Below are positions 1 through 7,276 of a stretch of DNA of 13,764 nucleotides, one piece after another. This stretch comes from Methylococcaceae bacterium (lineage in GTDB: Bacteria; Pseudomonadota; Gammaproteobacteria; Methylococcales; Methylomonadaceae): contig CANNNN010000026.1 of NCBI GenBank assembly GCA_947506075.1, positions 1 to 13,764 on the forward strand. Reading direction: 5' to 3'. The notes beneath the pieces are model-generated. The model saw only the letters and a program-made list of their open reading frames with translations. It made no database searches and had not been told where the DNA came from. Within the stretch, counting starts at the first letter, position 1. Every line of letters starts with the position of its first letter. The position numbers and the translations under genes were made by a program.

Positions 1-782
1 CCTATTGATTTACAGTGAGCTATAAACTTAATGGTTAGCCAATCCTTCTTATAATACAAAAGATTTGAAGAGGTTGCCTTGCTCATAAGATACTTGATTG
101 AAGCTAAAGCCCTAGTGCTTATAGGGACTATTCTAGTATCTCCGTTCTTCGTATCTCTTAAAGTTAACAGTCTTGATTCTAAATTTATATCACTTATCAA
201 GATAGCAGACAATTCACCTCTTCTCATTGCTGTCTCTATCAATACGATTATAACATTCATCAAATATTCATCTGAGCTACTCAGTAAAAGATTAATCTCT
301 TCTTCCTTAAGTCGCCTAGTTCTTCCTTGACCCTTAAGCGAAGGTGAGGCTAAGTAAGGAACAGATGAAATATAGCCCCATTCTATCCCTTTCTTCATGG
401 CTCTTCTTATGATGCCTAGTTCATGCTTAACAGTTTGATTAGCGGCTTCCTTCAACCTATCATCCCTGTATTTGACTAATAGAGAACTGGTGACTTTATC
501 AAGGGTGAGATGACCTAATGCTTTAACCAACATTGAGACTTTGTATTTCTCTTTAGGCCAGCTCTTAAGATCTTTTAAGACTTCATTCTCCCATCGTTCA
601 AGGAGGTAGGAAAGAGTGACTGTTTCTTTCTTTGATATATAGCTACCCTGCTCTATCTTTACTTCCTGTTCTTTACTCCACTTTAAAGCATCGGCCTTAG
701 TGGTGAATGTACGGCTTATACTCTTACCTTCCTTTCTAACTTGTGCTTCATACTTACCTAACCGTTTCCTGATTGTAGCCAT
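1..782 (-). CDS. Tyrosine recombinase (phage/island integrase), C-terminus beyond the window
   Basis: Site-specific recombinase that would integrate and excise the element to the left. The frame starts at the ATG 782-780 and stays open to the window edge, giving 260 codons with no stop. Residues 1-45 (MATIRKRLGKYEAQVRKEGK onward) look like the N-terminal arm-binding domain of phage integrases, and about 60-145 is the core-binding SAM-like domain. The catalytic domain begins near 155: the AMRRGE motif gives the first catalytic Arg at about residue 187, and TKNGDTR gives the beta-hairpin Lys at about 212. The HxxR, second His and nucleophilic Tyr lie beyond the edge, so activity cannot be judged. 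Base composition is visibly AT-richer than the housekeeping genes, fitting transfer. The gene is read away from a tRNA-Leu fragment about 90 bp upstream, the expected integrase/att arrangement. Family is confident; the specific element is unknown. Confidence 0.9.
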   Translation of the reverse strand, partial: MATIRKRLGKYEAQVRKEGKSISRTFTTKADALKWSKEQEVKIEQGSYISKKETVTLSYLLERWENEVLKDLKSWPKEKYKVSMLVKALGHLTLDKVTSSLLVKYRDDRLKEAANQTVKHELGIIRRAMKKGIEWGYISSVPYLASPSLKGQGRTRRLKEEEINLLLSSSDEYLMNVIIVLIETAMRRGELSAILISDINLESRLLTLRDTKNGDTRIVPISTRALASIKYLMSKATSSNLLYYKKDWLTIKFIAHCKSI

Positions 783-783
783 G

Positions 784-830
784 ACTCTAAACCCCATTGT
801 GGCACTATTGTGGCAATGGTGATTTAGAGT
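784..830. promoter_or_regulatory. Repeat cluster upstream of the integrase (possible arm-type or operator sites)
   Basis: Two direct copies of ATTGTGGCA at 796-804 and 807-815 lie 11 bp apart, about one helical turn. They are enclosed by a perfect 8-bp inverted repeat, ACTCTAAA at 784-791 and TTTAGAGT at 823-830. The cluster begins two bases upstream of the integrase start codon and ends about 38 bp before the tRNA fragment. That position suits integrase arm-binding sites or an autoregulatory operator. The function is inference. Confidence 0.4.
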
Positions 831-867
831 GACTTAAGTTATTGGTAGTACTGGTAATATCTGTGAA

Positions 868-932
868 ACACGCCAGCTTCAGGTGCTGGTGGGGGCAACC
901 CCGTGGAGGTTCAAGTCCTCTCCTCGGCACCA
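868..932 (+). other. Displaced 3' fragment of tRNA-Leu(CAG): attachment-site junction
   Basis: The 3' three-quarters of a leucine tRNA are present. The anticodon stem is CCAGC (873-877) with GCTGG (885-889), and the loop TTCAGGT carries anticodon CAG at 880-882. The long variable arm is GGGG-CAA-CCCC (about 892-902). The T arm is GGAGG/CCTCT around TTCAAGT (905-921). The acceptor strand is CCTCGGC (922-928), followed by A and an encoded CCA ending at 932. The matching 5' acceptor strand GCCGAGG and a normal D arm are absent upstream, so this is not a working tRNA. A tRNA 3' end next to an integrase is the classic scar of integration: the intact gene, rebuilt with the element's own copy, should lie at the far left end of the element. 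The exact left limit of the att core cannot be set from one copy. Confidence 0.8.
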
Positions 933-1130
933 TAAATTCATATCGCTTCTTTAGCCGCCTCGTACGCTTTTTAATAAACCGGTCTGCGTAAATACCCCTA
1001 TTAATCTGCTACACACTGCCTATCGCACTGAAGAGTAGCACTTCCCTCGCCTCAATATCAGCTTCGGTAGCGGATACTGCGAGCAACAAAGAGTCTTTTG
1101 CCTGCCCACAGTTACTTAGACTGCTCCGCT
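933..1130. other. Non-coding spacer between the att junction and tpx
   Basis: About 200 bp with no convincing ORF, RNA or hairpin. On the minus strand it follows the tpx stop codon, yet no stem with a U-tract is visible, so I cannot point to a tpx terminator. It may be relic sequence left beside the integrated element. Confidence 0.4.
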
Positions 1131-1628
1131 TTATCCCAGCACTGCCAACGCACTTTCATAATCAGGCTCATCGGCAATTTCACCAACCAATTGCGTGTAT
1201 ATCACTTTATCATGCTCATCGATGATGACGATAGCTCGAGCTGTCAATCCTGCAAGCAAGGTGTCTTTAATGTTCACGCCGTAATCGTTGCCGAAACTGG
1301 AGCGGAAAGTTGACAACGGAACAACATCTTTTAAGCCTTCCGATTCACAAAAACGACTTTGTGCAAAAGGCAGATCGGCAGAAACGACCAGCACCACGGT
1401 ATTGTCCAGGTGCGACGCTTTCTGGTTGAACTTACGCGTCGATGCTGCACAGGTCGGAGTATCCAGGCTGGGCACGATATTCAGCACCTTTCTTTTGCCG
1501 GCATAGTTTGCCAGGGTTACGTCCACCAGCTCTCGACTGGTCAGGGAAAATGCCGGCGCATCGTTGCCTACTGCGGGTAATTCACCTGAGGTATTGAGGG
1601 GTTTGCCTTGAAATGTAATGATAGCCAT
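1131..1628 (-). CDS. tpx: Thiol peroxidase, atypical 2-Cys peroxiredoxin
   Basis: Periplasmic or cytoplasmic thioredoxin-dependent peroxidase that reduces hydrogen peroxide and alkyl hydroperoxides. At 165 residues it matches the usual Tpx length and covers the whole thioredoxin-fold domain. The peroxidatic site is SLDTPTC with Cys60, supported by Thr57 and Arg131. The resolving cysteine is Cys94 in RFCESEG, so the intramolecular disulfide partners of the Tpx class are both present. No signal peptide is visible, so a cytoplasmic location is more likely. The ATG is preceded on the minus strand by TAGGAAAC as a modest ribosome binding site. It lies 88 bp downstream of der and may be co-transcribed or have its own promoter; I see no strong promoter hexamers. 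It is the last chromosomal gene before the integrated element. Confidence 0.95.
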   Translation of the reverse strand: MAIITFQGKPLNTSGELPAVGNDAPAFSLTSRELVDVTLANYAGKRKVLNIVPSLDTPTCAASTRKFNQKASHLDNTVVLVVSADLPFAQSRFCESEGLKDVVPLSTFRSSFGNDYGVNIKDTLLAGLTARAIVIIDEHDKVIYTQLVGEIADEPDYESALAVLG

Positions 1629-1654
1629 GATTGTTTCCTATAGTGTTTTGTTTA

Positions 1655-1716
1655 ATAAGAAAGGAGCGTAAGGCAAGCCCTAGGCCACTTTAATCTTTTG
1701 CTTTTCACCTTGAACC
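1655..1716. repeat. Degenerate heptad-like repeats in the der-tpx spacer
   Basis: The plus strand carries AAAGGAGCGTAAGGCAAG (about 1660-1677), then TTTTGCTTTTCACCTTGAAC (about 1696-1715). These resemble the purine-rich and pyrimidine-rich AGGCAAA/AGGTGAA-type units that form stems next to and inside bamB, but here the arms match only about 11 of 17 positions. They are probably decayed copies of the same repeat type. Confidence 0.3.
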
Positions 1717-3114
1717 TTAATCCCTCTTCTTGCTCTTGATTCGCCTCATCAAGCGTTCCTTTTTCTTCACCTGCCACTCAGTCAGCTTGTTCTTTTGTCC
1801 GTGAAACGGATTGACCGGCGACTTGAATACCAGCCGTATCGGCGTTCCTACCAAGCTCATTTTGTCCCGGTAGTAATTCATTAAATAACGCTTGTAAGAC
1901 TCCGGCAATACGTCGGTTTGTATGCCGTGTATGACCACGATAGGCGGATTTCGCCCCCCCTGATGCGCGTATTTAAGCTTGATCCGACGCGTATTAACTA
2001 TAGGCGGCTGATGCGCAGTGGTAGCTTCTTTCAGGATACGCGTCAGCACCGGCGTGGACATGTCGAGCATCGCCGCCGCGTACAACTGCTGCACGACATC
2101 GAACATTTTACCGACGCCGCTACCATGCAATGCGGAAATCGGGTGCTTTTCGGCAAACTCAAGGAAAGACAGCTTTACGTCAAGTTGACGATGTATGGTT
2201 GCCTTTTGATCGGCACTGATGCCGTCCCATTTGTTCAAGCCGATGATCAACGCTCTACCTGCTTCCAGGACCAGCCCCAATAAATGCGCATCCTGATCGG
2301 TGATGCCTTCCTGCGCATCAATCAGATAAATGACTACATTGGATTTTTCTATCGCCTGCAAGGATTTGATGACACTGAATTTTTCTATGGTCTCGGATAT
2401 TTTCGAGCGCCTGCGCATTCCGGCGGTATCAACCAACGTAAACAGCTTTCCATTACGTTCAAAAGGAATATAAATACTGTCGCGCGTCGTGCCCGGTTCG
2501 TCATATACGATAACCCGCTCTTCGCCCAATAGACGGTTGACCAGCGTTGATTTACCAACATTGGGCCGTCCGACCACCGCGATGCCGATACCGCCATGCG
2601 CTTCTTCCACTTGATGCGCATCGGCGGGCAACAACTGGTTAACTTTTTCAAGTAATTCGGGTATGCCCTTGCCATGTGAAGCGGCGATCTGCACCGGCTC
2701 GCCCAGTGCCAGCGAATAAAAATCCGAGGCGGCCATGTTGCCATCGAGACCGTCAACCTTGTTGGTGACCAGTACGATAGGCTTTTGCAGCTTTCTGAGC
2801 GTATCGGCAATCACCTTGTCGGAAGCGCTTAAGCCCTCGCGCGCATCAACCATGAAGAATACGATGTCGGCTTCTTCCAGTGCGACCTGCACCTGCTTTC
2901 TGGCAAAACTTTCTATGCCTTCCGCGTCATCGGCTATGCCGCCTGTGTCTACGACCAGACAAGGTCTATCGCCCAGCTTGACCCGGCCATATTGCCGGTC
3001 ACGGGTTAAGCCTGAAAAATCCGCAACCAGAGCATCGCGGCTGCGCGTTAAATAATTGAATAATGTCGACTTGCCGACATTGGGTCGCCCGACTAGGGCT
3101 ATTACAGGTAACAT
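1717..3114 (-). CDS. der: Tandem-domain ribosome-assembly GTPase Der (EngA)
   Basis: Essential GTPase that acts in maturation of the 50S ribosomal subunit. It carries two consecutive Era-like G domains. The first has GRPNVGKST at residues 9-17, DTGG at 56-59 and NKVD at 118-121. The second has GRPNVGKST at 182-190, DTAG at 229-232 and NKWD at 294-297. Switch I threonines are visible in SGLTRDR and PGTTRDS. A KH-like RNA-binding domain follows from about residue 350, ending in a Lys/Arg-rich tail. At 465 residues it is within the family range, and all nucleotide-binding motifs are intact. The ATG lies 121 bp downstream of the bamB stop; this spacer contains a repeat-derived stem. The position after bamB matches the common gammaproteobacterial order hisS-yfgM-bamB-der. 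Confidence 0.98.
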   Translation of the reverse strand: MLPVIALVGRPNVGKSTLFNYLTRSRDALVADFSGLTRDRQYGRVKLGDRPCLVVDTGGIADDAEGIESFARKQVQVALEEADIVFFMVDAREGLSASDKVIADTLRKLQKPIVLVTNKVDGLDGNMAASDFYSLALGEPVQIAASHGKGIPELLEKVNQLLPADAHQVEEAHGGIGIAVVGRPNVGKSTLVNRLLGEERVIVYDEPGTTRDSIYIPFERNGKLFTLVDTAGMRRRSKISETIEKFSVIKSLQAIEKSNVVIYLIDAQEGITDQDAHLLGLVLEAGRALIIGLNKWDGISADQKATIHRQLDVKLSFLEFAEKHPISALHGSGVGKMFDVVQQLYAAAMLDMSTPVLTRILKEATTAHQPPIVNTRRIKLKYAHQGGRNPPIVVIHGIQTDVLPESYKRYLMNYYRDKMSLVGTPIRLVFKSPVNPFHGQKNKLTEWQVKKKERLMRRIKSKKRD

Positions 3115-3141
3115 ATTTACTCAGAATTTGAAAAATGGGAT

Positions 3142-3158
3142 ACGGATAACACGGATAA
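3142..3158. repeat. Short direct repeat in the bamB-der spacer
   Basis: ACGGATAA occurs twice at a 9-bp period (3142-3149 and 3151-3158), about 30 bp upstream of the der start codon. It could be a regulator half-site pair or chance; nothing else supports a function. Confidence 0.25.
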
Positions 3159-3175
3159 GCATCGATATTAGGCTC

Positions 3176-3230
3176 AAGGCAAAGGGCGAAAGAGGATTTA
3201 TTGACCCGCCTGCCTTTCACCCTTCACCTT
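3176..3230 (-). repeat. Imperfect inverted repeat after bamB, capable of a 17-bp RNA stem
   Basis: Arms at 3176-3192 and 3214-3230 match as inverted repeats at 14 of 17 positions. In minus-strand RNA (the bamB-der transcript) the three mismatches become G-U or U-G wobbles, so all 17 positions can pair around a 21-nt loop. Each arm is built from units such as AGGTGAA and GGGTGAA. The stem starts about 5 nt past the bamB stop and has no U-tract after it in the transcript, so it is a better candidate for an mRNA-stabilising or processing structure than for a terminator. Confidence 0.55.
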
Positions 3231-3235
3231 TTTTA

Positions 3236-4486
3236 TTACTTTACTTTTATTGCGGCCAGCGTGCCGTCTTTGGCATAAACATAAACTACATTATCCATAA
3301 CGACAGGCTTGGCATCAATCGCCACTGAGGCGACTTGTACGCGACCCAACGACCTGCCATCGGTACTGGACATCCAATGCACATAACCTTCAAAATCACC
3401 GACCACGACATGATTTTCATAGGCAACAGGAGCCGTTAAGCGTCGTTGATGCAAGTCCTTTTGCTTCCATAAGGGCGAACCACTGCGCTGATCCAGCTGC
3501 ATGACATGACTTTCCGAATCGGCCAGATATAAATACCGACTATCATTACTCAGCCCCGAATGCGAGGAAATGGTTTCATTACGCCACATCACCTCGCCAT
3601 CCGTTTCCGAAATAGCCGCTATGCCGCTCTGATAGCTGGCAATATAGATCACACCGTTAATAACAATGGGATCGACATCCAGATCGACCAGCCGTTCAAT
3701 CTCAGAACGTCCCTTAGGGATAGCAATAGTGGTTTCCCAAACAAATTTACCGTCGGCCAGACGCAAGGCCATTAATTTGCCGTTATCGTAGCCGCCGATT
3801 ACGTTACCCTCAGCAATCACTGCTGACCCGGTTCCGCGTATGCTCAAGGCCGGTACGTTACGCTCATAACTCCAGAGCTTGCCGCCAGCCTTTTCATCAA
3901 GAGCGAAGACCGAACCATCTGTGGTGCGAACGACAACAATATGATCGGCGACGACCGGCACCGATAGCACTTCGCTGGATACCGCTGCCTTCCACAGCAC
4001 GACTCCGGTTTCAATATCCAGGGCTACGACTTCGGCATTACTGGAACCCAAAATCACGGTGCCTGCACCCAGACCCGGTCCGCCGGAAAAATTCACCTCG
4101 GTTTCAGTTTCCCAAATCAACTTGCCGGTAGTCAGGCTTCTGGCCTGCACCAAACCCTCCCTATCTGCGGCCAGTATTTTCCCGCTGCCGATAACCGGAA
4201 TCAGTTTTAACGATTGCTCGTCGGCGCCTACCCCGACTGATTCCTTCCACAGAACTTCAAGCTGGACTTCAGGTGTGTACTCAACCAGAGCGCTCGGAGG
4301 ATCGGCGTTGTCTTCACCGCCACTAAAGTAATCGGTAATGCCGGAAACTGATTCGCCCAGCGTATCTACCGCAGCACAGCCGGTTAATAGGGCAAGCGCA
4401 AAAAAGGCAAGCAGCAAAAGGCGAAACGAAAAAAAACCTTTCACCTGCCGCCGTTCGCCGCTTGCCTGATTTATATGATTACCCAT
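3236..4486 (-). CDS. bamB: Outer-membrane assembly lipoprotein BamB
   Basis: Lipoprotein subunit of the BAM complex, which inserts beta-barrel proteins into the outer membrane. Residues about 21-36 form a hydrophobic signal segment ending in the lipobox L-T-G with acylated Cys37. The rest (about 65-416) is a beta-propeller built from repeated PQQ-like blades, seen as recurring GK-L-W-E units (GKLIWETET, GKLWSYE, GKFVWETT, GEVMWRNE, GSPLWKQK). The length of 416 is slightly above the usual 380-400. The ATG overlaps the yfgM stop as TAATG, implying translational coupling. Between this ATG and the hydrophobic segment lies an unusual stretch, QASGERRQVKG, encoded by repeat-like DNA. A GTG at Val15 (4444-4442) would give a normal 22-residue signal peptide, so the start is uncertain. 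It sits between yfgM and der as in many gammaproteobacteria. Confidence 0.95.
   Translation of the reverse strand: MGNHINQASGERRQVKGFFSFRLLLLAFFALALLTGCAAVDTLGESVSGITDYFSGGEDNADPPSALVEYTPEVQLEVLWKESVGVGADEQSLKLIPVIGSGKILAADREGLVQARSLTTGKLIWETETEVNFSGGPGLGAGTVILGSSNAEVVALDIETGVVLWKAAVSSEVLSVPVVADHIVVVRTTDGSVFALDEKAGGKLWSYERNVPALSIRGTGSAVIAEGNVIGGYDNGKLMALRLADGKFVWETTIAIPKGRSEIERLVDLDVDPIVINGVIYIASYQSGIAAISETDGEVMWRNETISSHSGLSNDSRYLYLADSESHVMQLDQRSGSPLWKQKDLHQRRLTAPVAYENHVVVGDFEGYVHWMSSTDGRSLGRVQVASVAIDAKPVVMDNVVYVYAKDGTLAAIKVK
4406..4466 (-). repeat. Inverted repeat inside the 5' coding region of bamB
   Basis: Arms at 4406-4423 and 4449-4466 match as inverted repeats at 15 of 18 positions. 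In bamB mRNA 17 of 18 positions can pair, counting two wobbles. The stem begins about 20 nt after the ATG. The units (GGCAAGC, GGCGAAC, AGGTGAA) resemble those in the bamB-der spacer. Confidence 0.45.
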
Positions 4487-5133
4487 TATTTTTGACTTTC
4501 CAGCTTTTCTTGAGCGGTCAAATCATCAATCTTGAATTGTAACAAGGGTGACGGCTGTCCATTTCTTAATGCATTTTGATAAGAGGTGCGTGCCTCATCC
4601 AAACGATCCAGCGCCACATAAAGATCACCGACCAATTCATCATAATTGCTTGAATAGCTGGACGCTGCTTTGGCATCCACTTCGTTAATGACCTGCAAGC
4701 CTTGCTCATATTCACCTGCATCCAGCATTAAACGCACCAGCCGGATTTTGGCGATATTGCTCAGTTCCTTATTTGACCCGGCGGCAATAGTCGTCAAAAT
4801 CTGCTTTGCAGCGACGGCATCACCTTGCTGGTATTTTACTTTGGCCTGTATCAAGCCACTGAAGACCGCATATTCAGTACTCTTAAATTGCTGCTGCATA
4901 CGTTCAGCAAGTTTATCTATGGCGTCTTTTTTATTCTCGGCTTCTGCTTTCAGCAATTGATCGTAAATTGCGGAAGCTTGTGCCGCCTGATTTTTCTTAT
5001 GATCCTGATAGTAATTCCAACCCAGAATAATGATCACGCCCATCGCTAGACCTACAATCGTAGACGTAGAGTTTTCTTTCCACCATCTTTTTAAGGCTTC
5101 AACCTGTTCTTCTTCAGTTTCGTAAATTTCCAC
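4486..5133 (-). CDS. yfgM: SecYEG-associated membrane-anchored TPR protein YfgM
   Basis: Ancillary subunit of the Sec translocon that, in E. coli, works with the chaperone PpiD at the periplasmic face of SecYEG. The protein is 215 residues. It has a short cytosolic N-terminus (MEIYETEEEQVEALKRWW, very like the E. coli start) and one transmembrane helix at about 24-41. A periplasmic helical TPR-like domain follows to the end (DAGEYEQGLQVINEV and LDRLDEARTSYQNAL look like TPR helices). The start codon is GTG, chosen because it gives the family-typical MEIYE start. It is preceded by AAGAG as a weak ribosome binding site. The gene is 44 bp downstream of hisS and overlaps bamB by one base, so the two are probably translated in concert. 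Confidence 0.93.
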   Translation of the reverse strand: MEIYETEEEQVEALKRWWKENSTSTIVGLAMGVIIILGWNYYQDHKKNQAAQASAIYDQLLKAEAENKKDAIDKLAERMQQQFKSTEYAVFSGLIQAKVKYQQGDAVAAKQILTTIAAGSNKELSNIAKIRLVRLMLDAGEYEQGLQVINEVDAKAASSYSSNYDELVGDLYVALDRLDEARTSYQNALRNGQPSPLLQFKIDDLTAQEKLESQK

Positions 5134-5177
5134 TTGTTTTCTCTTGTTTAATTTTTAAAAAATAACGAAGTATCGGG

Positions 5178-6461
5178 CTACGCTAGGCTAACCCGACCCA
5201 CTAAAAATTTAATTGCCTGCGTCCATGACATATTCTGTTGCTGTTGCTGATTATCACGTAAGGGCTTGACACTGACCTCGCCACGACCGACTTCATCATC
5301 ACCCAGTATCAGTGCATAGTCAGCACCGCTCTTGTCGGCTTTTTTGAACTGGCTTTTAAAGCTGCCGCCGCCGCAATTCATTTGCAATTTCAAGCCGGGG
5401 ATTTCGTTCCTGATGGTTTCCGCAAATCTGAGACCTTGCTGCTCCGCTGTTTCGCCAACGCGAATCATATACACATCAACGGGGCTTGCAAGCTGCACTT
5501 GATCTTGCGTTTCCATCAATGCCAACAAGCGCTCCATGCCCATCGCAAAACCGACCGCATGATTGGGCTTGCCGCCCAGTTGTTCTATCAGTCCATCATA
5601 GCGTCCGCCGGCACAGACCGTGCCTTGAGACCCAAGTTCGTCGGTGACCCATTCAAAAACGGTCTTGCTGTAATAATCCAGACCGCGCACCAGCCGGGAA
5701 TTGAGCTCGTAACCTATGCCCAGGTCCTCTAGTATCGCGGTGATTGCATTAAAATGCTGCAGACTGTCCTCGCCAAGAAAATCCGTCAATACCGGGGCAT
5801 TAGCGACGACGTCAATCATCGCCGGATTTTTGGTATCCAGTATCCGTAGCGGATTGGTCTTTAGCCTACGCAAACTGTCTTCATCCAGTTGCTCCAGTCG
5901 GCCTTCAAAATAACTAACCAGACTTTCCCGGTAAACATGCCGTTCGGCTAGAGTTCCCAGCGAATTAAGCTGCAAACGCACCTTATCGCGAATACCCAGC
6001 TTTTTCCACAATCTATCCATGATCAGGATCAATTCCGCGTCAATATCGGGACCTGCCATGCCGTAAGTTTCGACACCCAGTTGAAAAAACTGGCGATAGC
6101 GGCCTTTTTGCGGACGCTCATGCCGGTACATAGGCCCGTAATACCATAAACGATGCACCTGATTGTGCAATAAGCCGTGTTCCAGGCAGGCTCTAAGGCA
6201 ACCCGCCGTTCCTTCGGGGCGCAAGGTTAGAGAATCACCATTCCGGTCATCGAAGGTATACATTTCCTTTTCGACGATATCGGTCACTTCGCCGATCGAG
6301 CGCTTGAAAAGTTCGGTTTTTTCGACGATAGGCAAGCGGATTTCACTGTAGCCATAGGCACTGAGCACGTCTCTAATACCTTGCTCTGCATATTGCCAGA
6401 GCGGCGTCTGTTCGGGTAGCACATCGTGCATCCCGCGAATTGCTTGAATATTATTTGCCAT
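5178..6461 (-). CDS. hisS: Histidyl-tRNA synthetase
   Basis: Class II aminoacyl-tRNA synthetase that charges tRNA-His in the cytoplasm, 427 residues, full length. Active-site elements are all visible. LRPEGTAG carries Glu83, MYRHERPQKGRYRQFFQLG carries motif 2 Arg113 and Gln127, and Glu131 follows. RGLDYY carries the His-specific catalytic Arg259, followed by CAGGRYDGL. Motif 3 is VGFAMGMERL at about 303-312. The anticodon-binding domain spans about 328-427. A run of five glutamines (about 405-409) near the C-terminus comes from a short CAG-like repeat and is probably a neutral surface loop. The ATG lies 56 bp downstream of pilW. Many gammaproteobacteria have rodZ and ispG between pilW and hisS; both are absent here. 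Confidence 0.98.
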   Translation of the reverse strand: MANNIQAIRGMHDVLPEQTPLWQYAEQGIRDVLSAYGYSEIRLPIVEKTELFKRSIGEVTDIVEKEMYTFDDRNGDSLTLRPEGTAGCLRACLEHGLLHNQVHRLWYYGPMYRHERPQKGRYRQFFQLGVETYGMAGPDIDAELILIMDRLWKKLGIRDKVRLQLNSLGTLAERHVYRESLVSYFEGRLEQLDEDSLRRLKTNPLRILDTKNPAMIDVVANAPVLTDFLGEDSLQHFNAITAILEDLGIGYELNSRLVRGLDYYSKTVFEWVTDELGSQGTVCAGGRYDGLIEQLGGKPNHAVGFAMGMERLLALMETQDQVQLASPVDVYMIRVGETAEQQGLRFAETIRNEIPGLKLQMNCGGGSFKSQFKKADKSGADYALILGDDEVGRGEVSVKPLRDNQQQQQNMSWTQAIKFLVGRVSLA

Positions 6462-6517
6462 AGTGTGTAGAGTTTTGCGGGGATTAAAAATTGTGACTAC
6501 TTAATCGTTAAAAATAA

Positions 6518-7276
6518 TTAAAAATCTTTAAGCTCTGCGATTTTTTTTGCTTCGTTTGAAAGCGGAAACTTTTCCAACAACAAAGTTTTATATTCCCGCC
6601 CCAACTGTTTATTGCCCAGCGCTCGTTCAGTTTGTGCTGCCAACCATAAGGTTTCAGAAGTATGGGCAGCAACGCCCAGATAACGCTGCAAATAACCTTT
6701 AGCCGCCCAAAAATCGCCGTTTTGATAAGCAATTTTCTGCATTTCCGATAAGGCCGGCGCATAGGCGTTATTGAGTTGCAGGGCTTGCTTAAAATAACTT
6801 TCTGCTTGTTGTTTTTGCCCCAGACTCACTTGGCAGCGCCCGGCATTCGTTAAGGCCATCCACTGTCTATCGTTTAAAGGGTTTGAACTCGCCTGAATCA
6901 GCAACGGCATGCCAGCTTCCAACTCGCCCCGTTCGCAAAGGTAACGGCCTAAATTATTTTGCACGCCCAAATCATCAGGAGCCAAATCCAGAGCGGTCTG
7001 ATAATGCTGCTTGGCGTTGTCATTTTGATTCAGCTTTTCATACAAAAAAGCCAAGGCATTATGTGCCTGGGCATTGCCGGAATTACTGTCTATTGCCAAT
7101 AATAAATTTTCCCGGGCCAATTCCAGCTTATTCATGCTCAGATAGCGCACGCCTAGTTGCAGATGGATGTCGCCGGAATCACCGTTTTTAGTGTTTGACC
7201 CGCCGCACCCCGCCAACATCGCAACGAGCAAGGCTAACGCTAAGCAATTAAGCTTTGTTACCCGATCAAGCTGCAC
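6518..7276 (-). CDS. pilW: TPR lipoprotein, type IV pilus pilotin PilW/PilF
   Basis: Outer-membrane lipoprotein that in pseudomonads helps localise and multimerise the PilQ secretin for type IV pilus biogenesis. The 252-residue product has a signal sequence ending in the lipobox L-A-G with Cys24, followed by a Gly/Ser/Asn-rich linker. TPR units then run over about 38-215 (for example KLELARENLLLAIDSNSGNA, NDNAKQHYQTALDLAPDD, QKQAESYFKQALQLNNAYA). The start is GTG at 7276-7274, overlapping the rlmN stop by 11 bp; it yields a compact n-region before the hydrophobic core, which supports it. The position directly after rlmN matches the conserved order ndk-rlmN-pilF. No pilus genes are in view, so the pilotin role rests on homology and order. 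Confidence 0.9.
   Translation of the reverse strand: MQLDRVTKLNCLALALLVAMLAGCGGSNTKNGDSGDIHLQLGVRYLSMNKLELARENLLLAIDSNSGNAQAHNALAFLYEKLNQNDNAKQHYQTALDLAPDDLGVQNNLGRYLCERGELEAGMPLLIQASSNPLNDRQWMALTNAGRCQVSLGQKQQAESYFKQALQLNNAYAPALSEMQKIAYQNGDFWAAKGYLQRYLGVAAHTSETLWLAAQTERALGNKQLGREYKTLLLEKFPLSNEAKKIAELKDF

Noticed and set aside
79..330. An 83-codon plus-strand ORF at the left end
   Set aside because: It is antisense to the integrase, whose motifs are clearly on the minus strand.
868..932. A functional tRNA-Leu gene
   Set aside because: The 5' acceptor strand GCCGAGG and a proper D arm are missing upstream; only the 3' part can be folded.
2385..2810. A 141-codon minus-strand ORF
   Set aside because: It is an alternative frame inside der, which has all its GTPase motifs across this stretch.
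3176..3236. Plus-strand intrinsic terminator (stem followed by TTTTTT)
   Set aside because: No plus-strand gene precedes it, and the stem has A-C mismatches when read on that strand.
5232..5248. Glutamine-codon repeat in hisS as a notable expansion
   Set aside because: Only five glutamines in a surface region near the C-terminus; ordinary variation.
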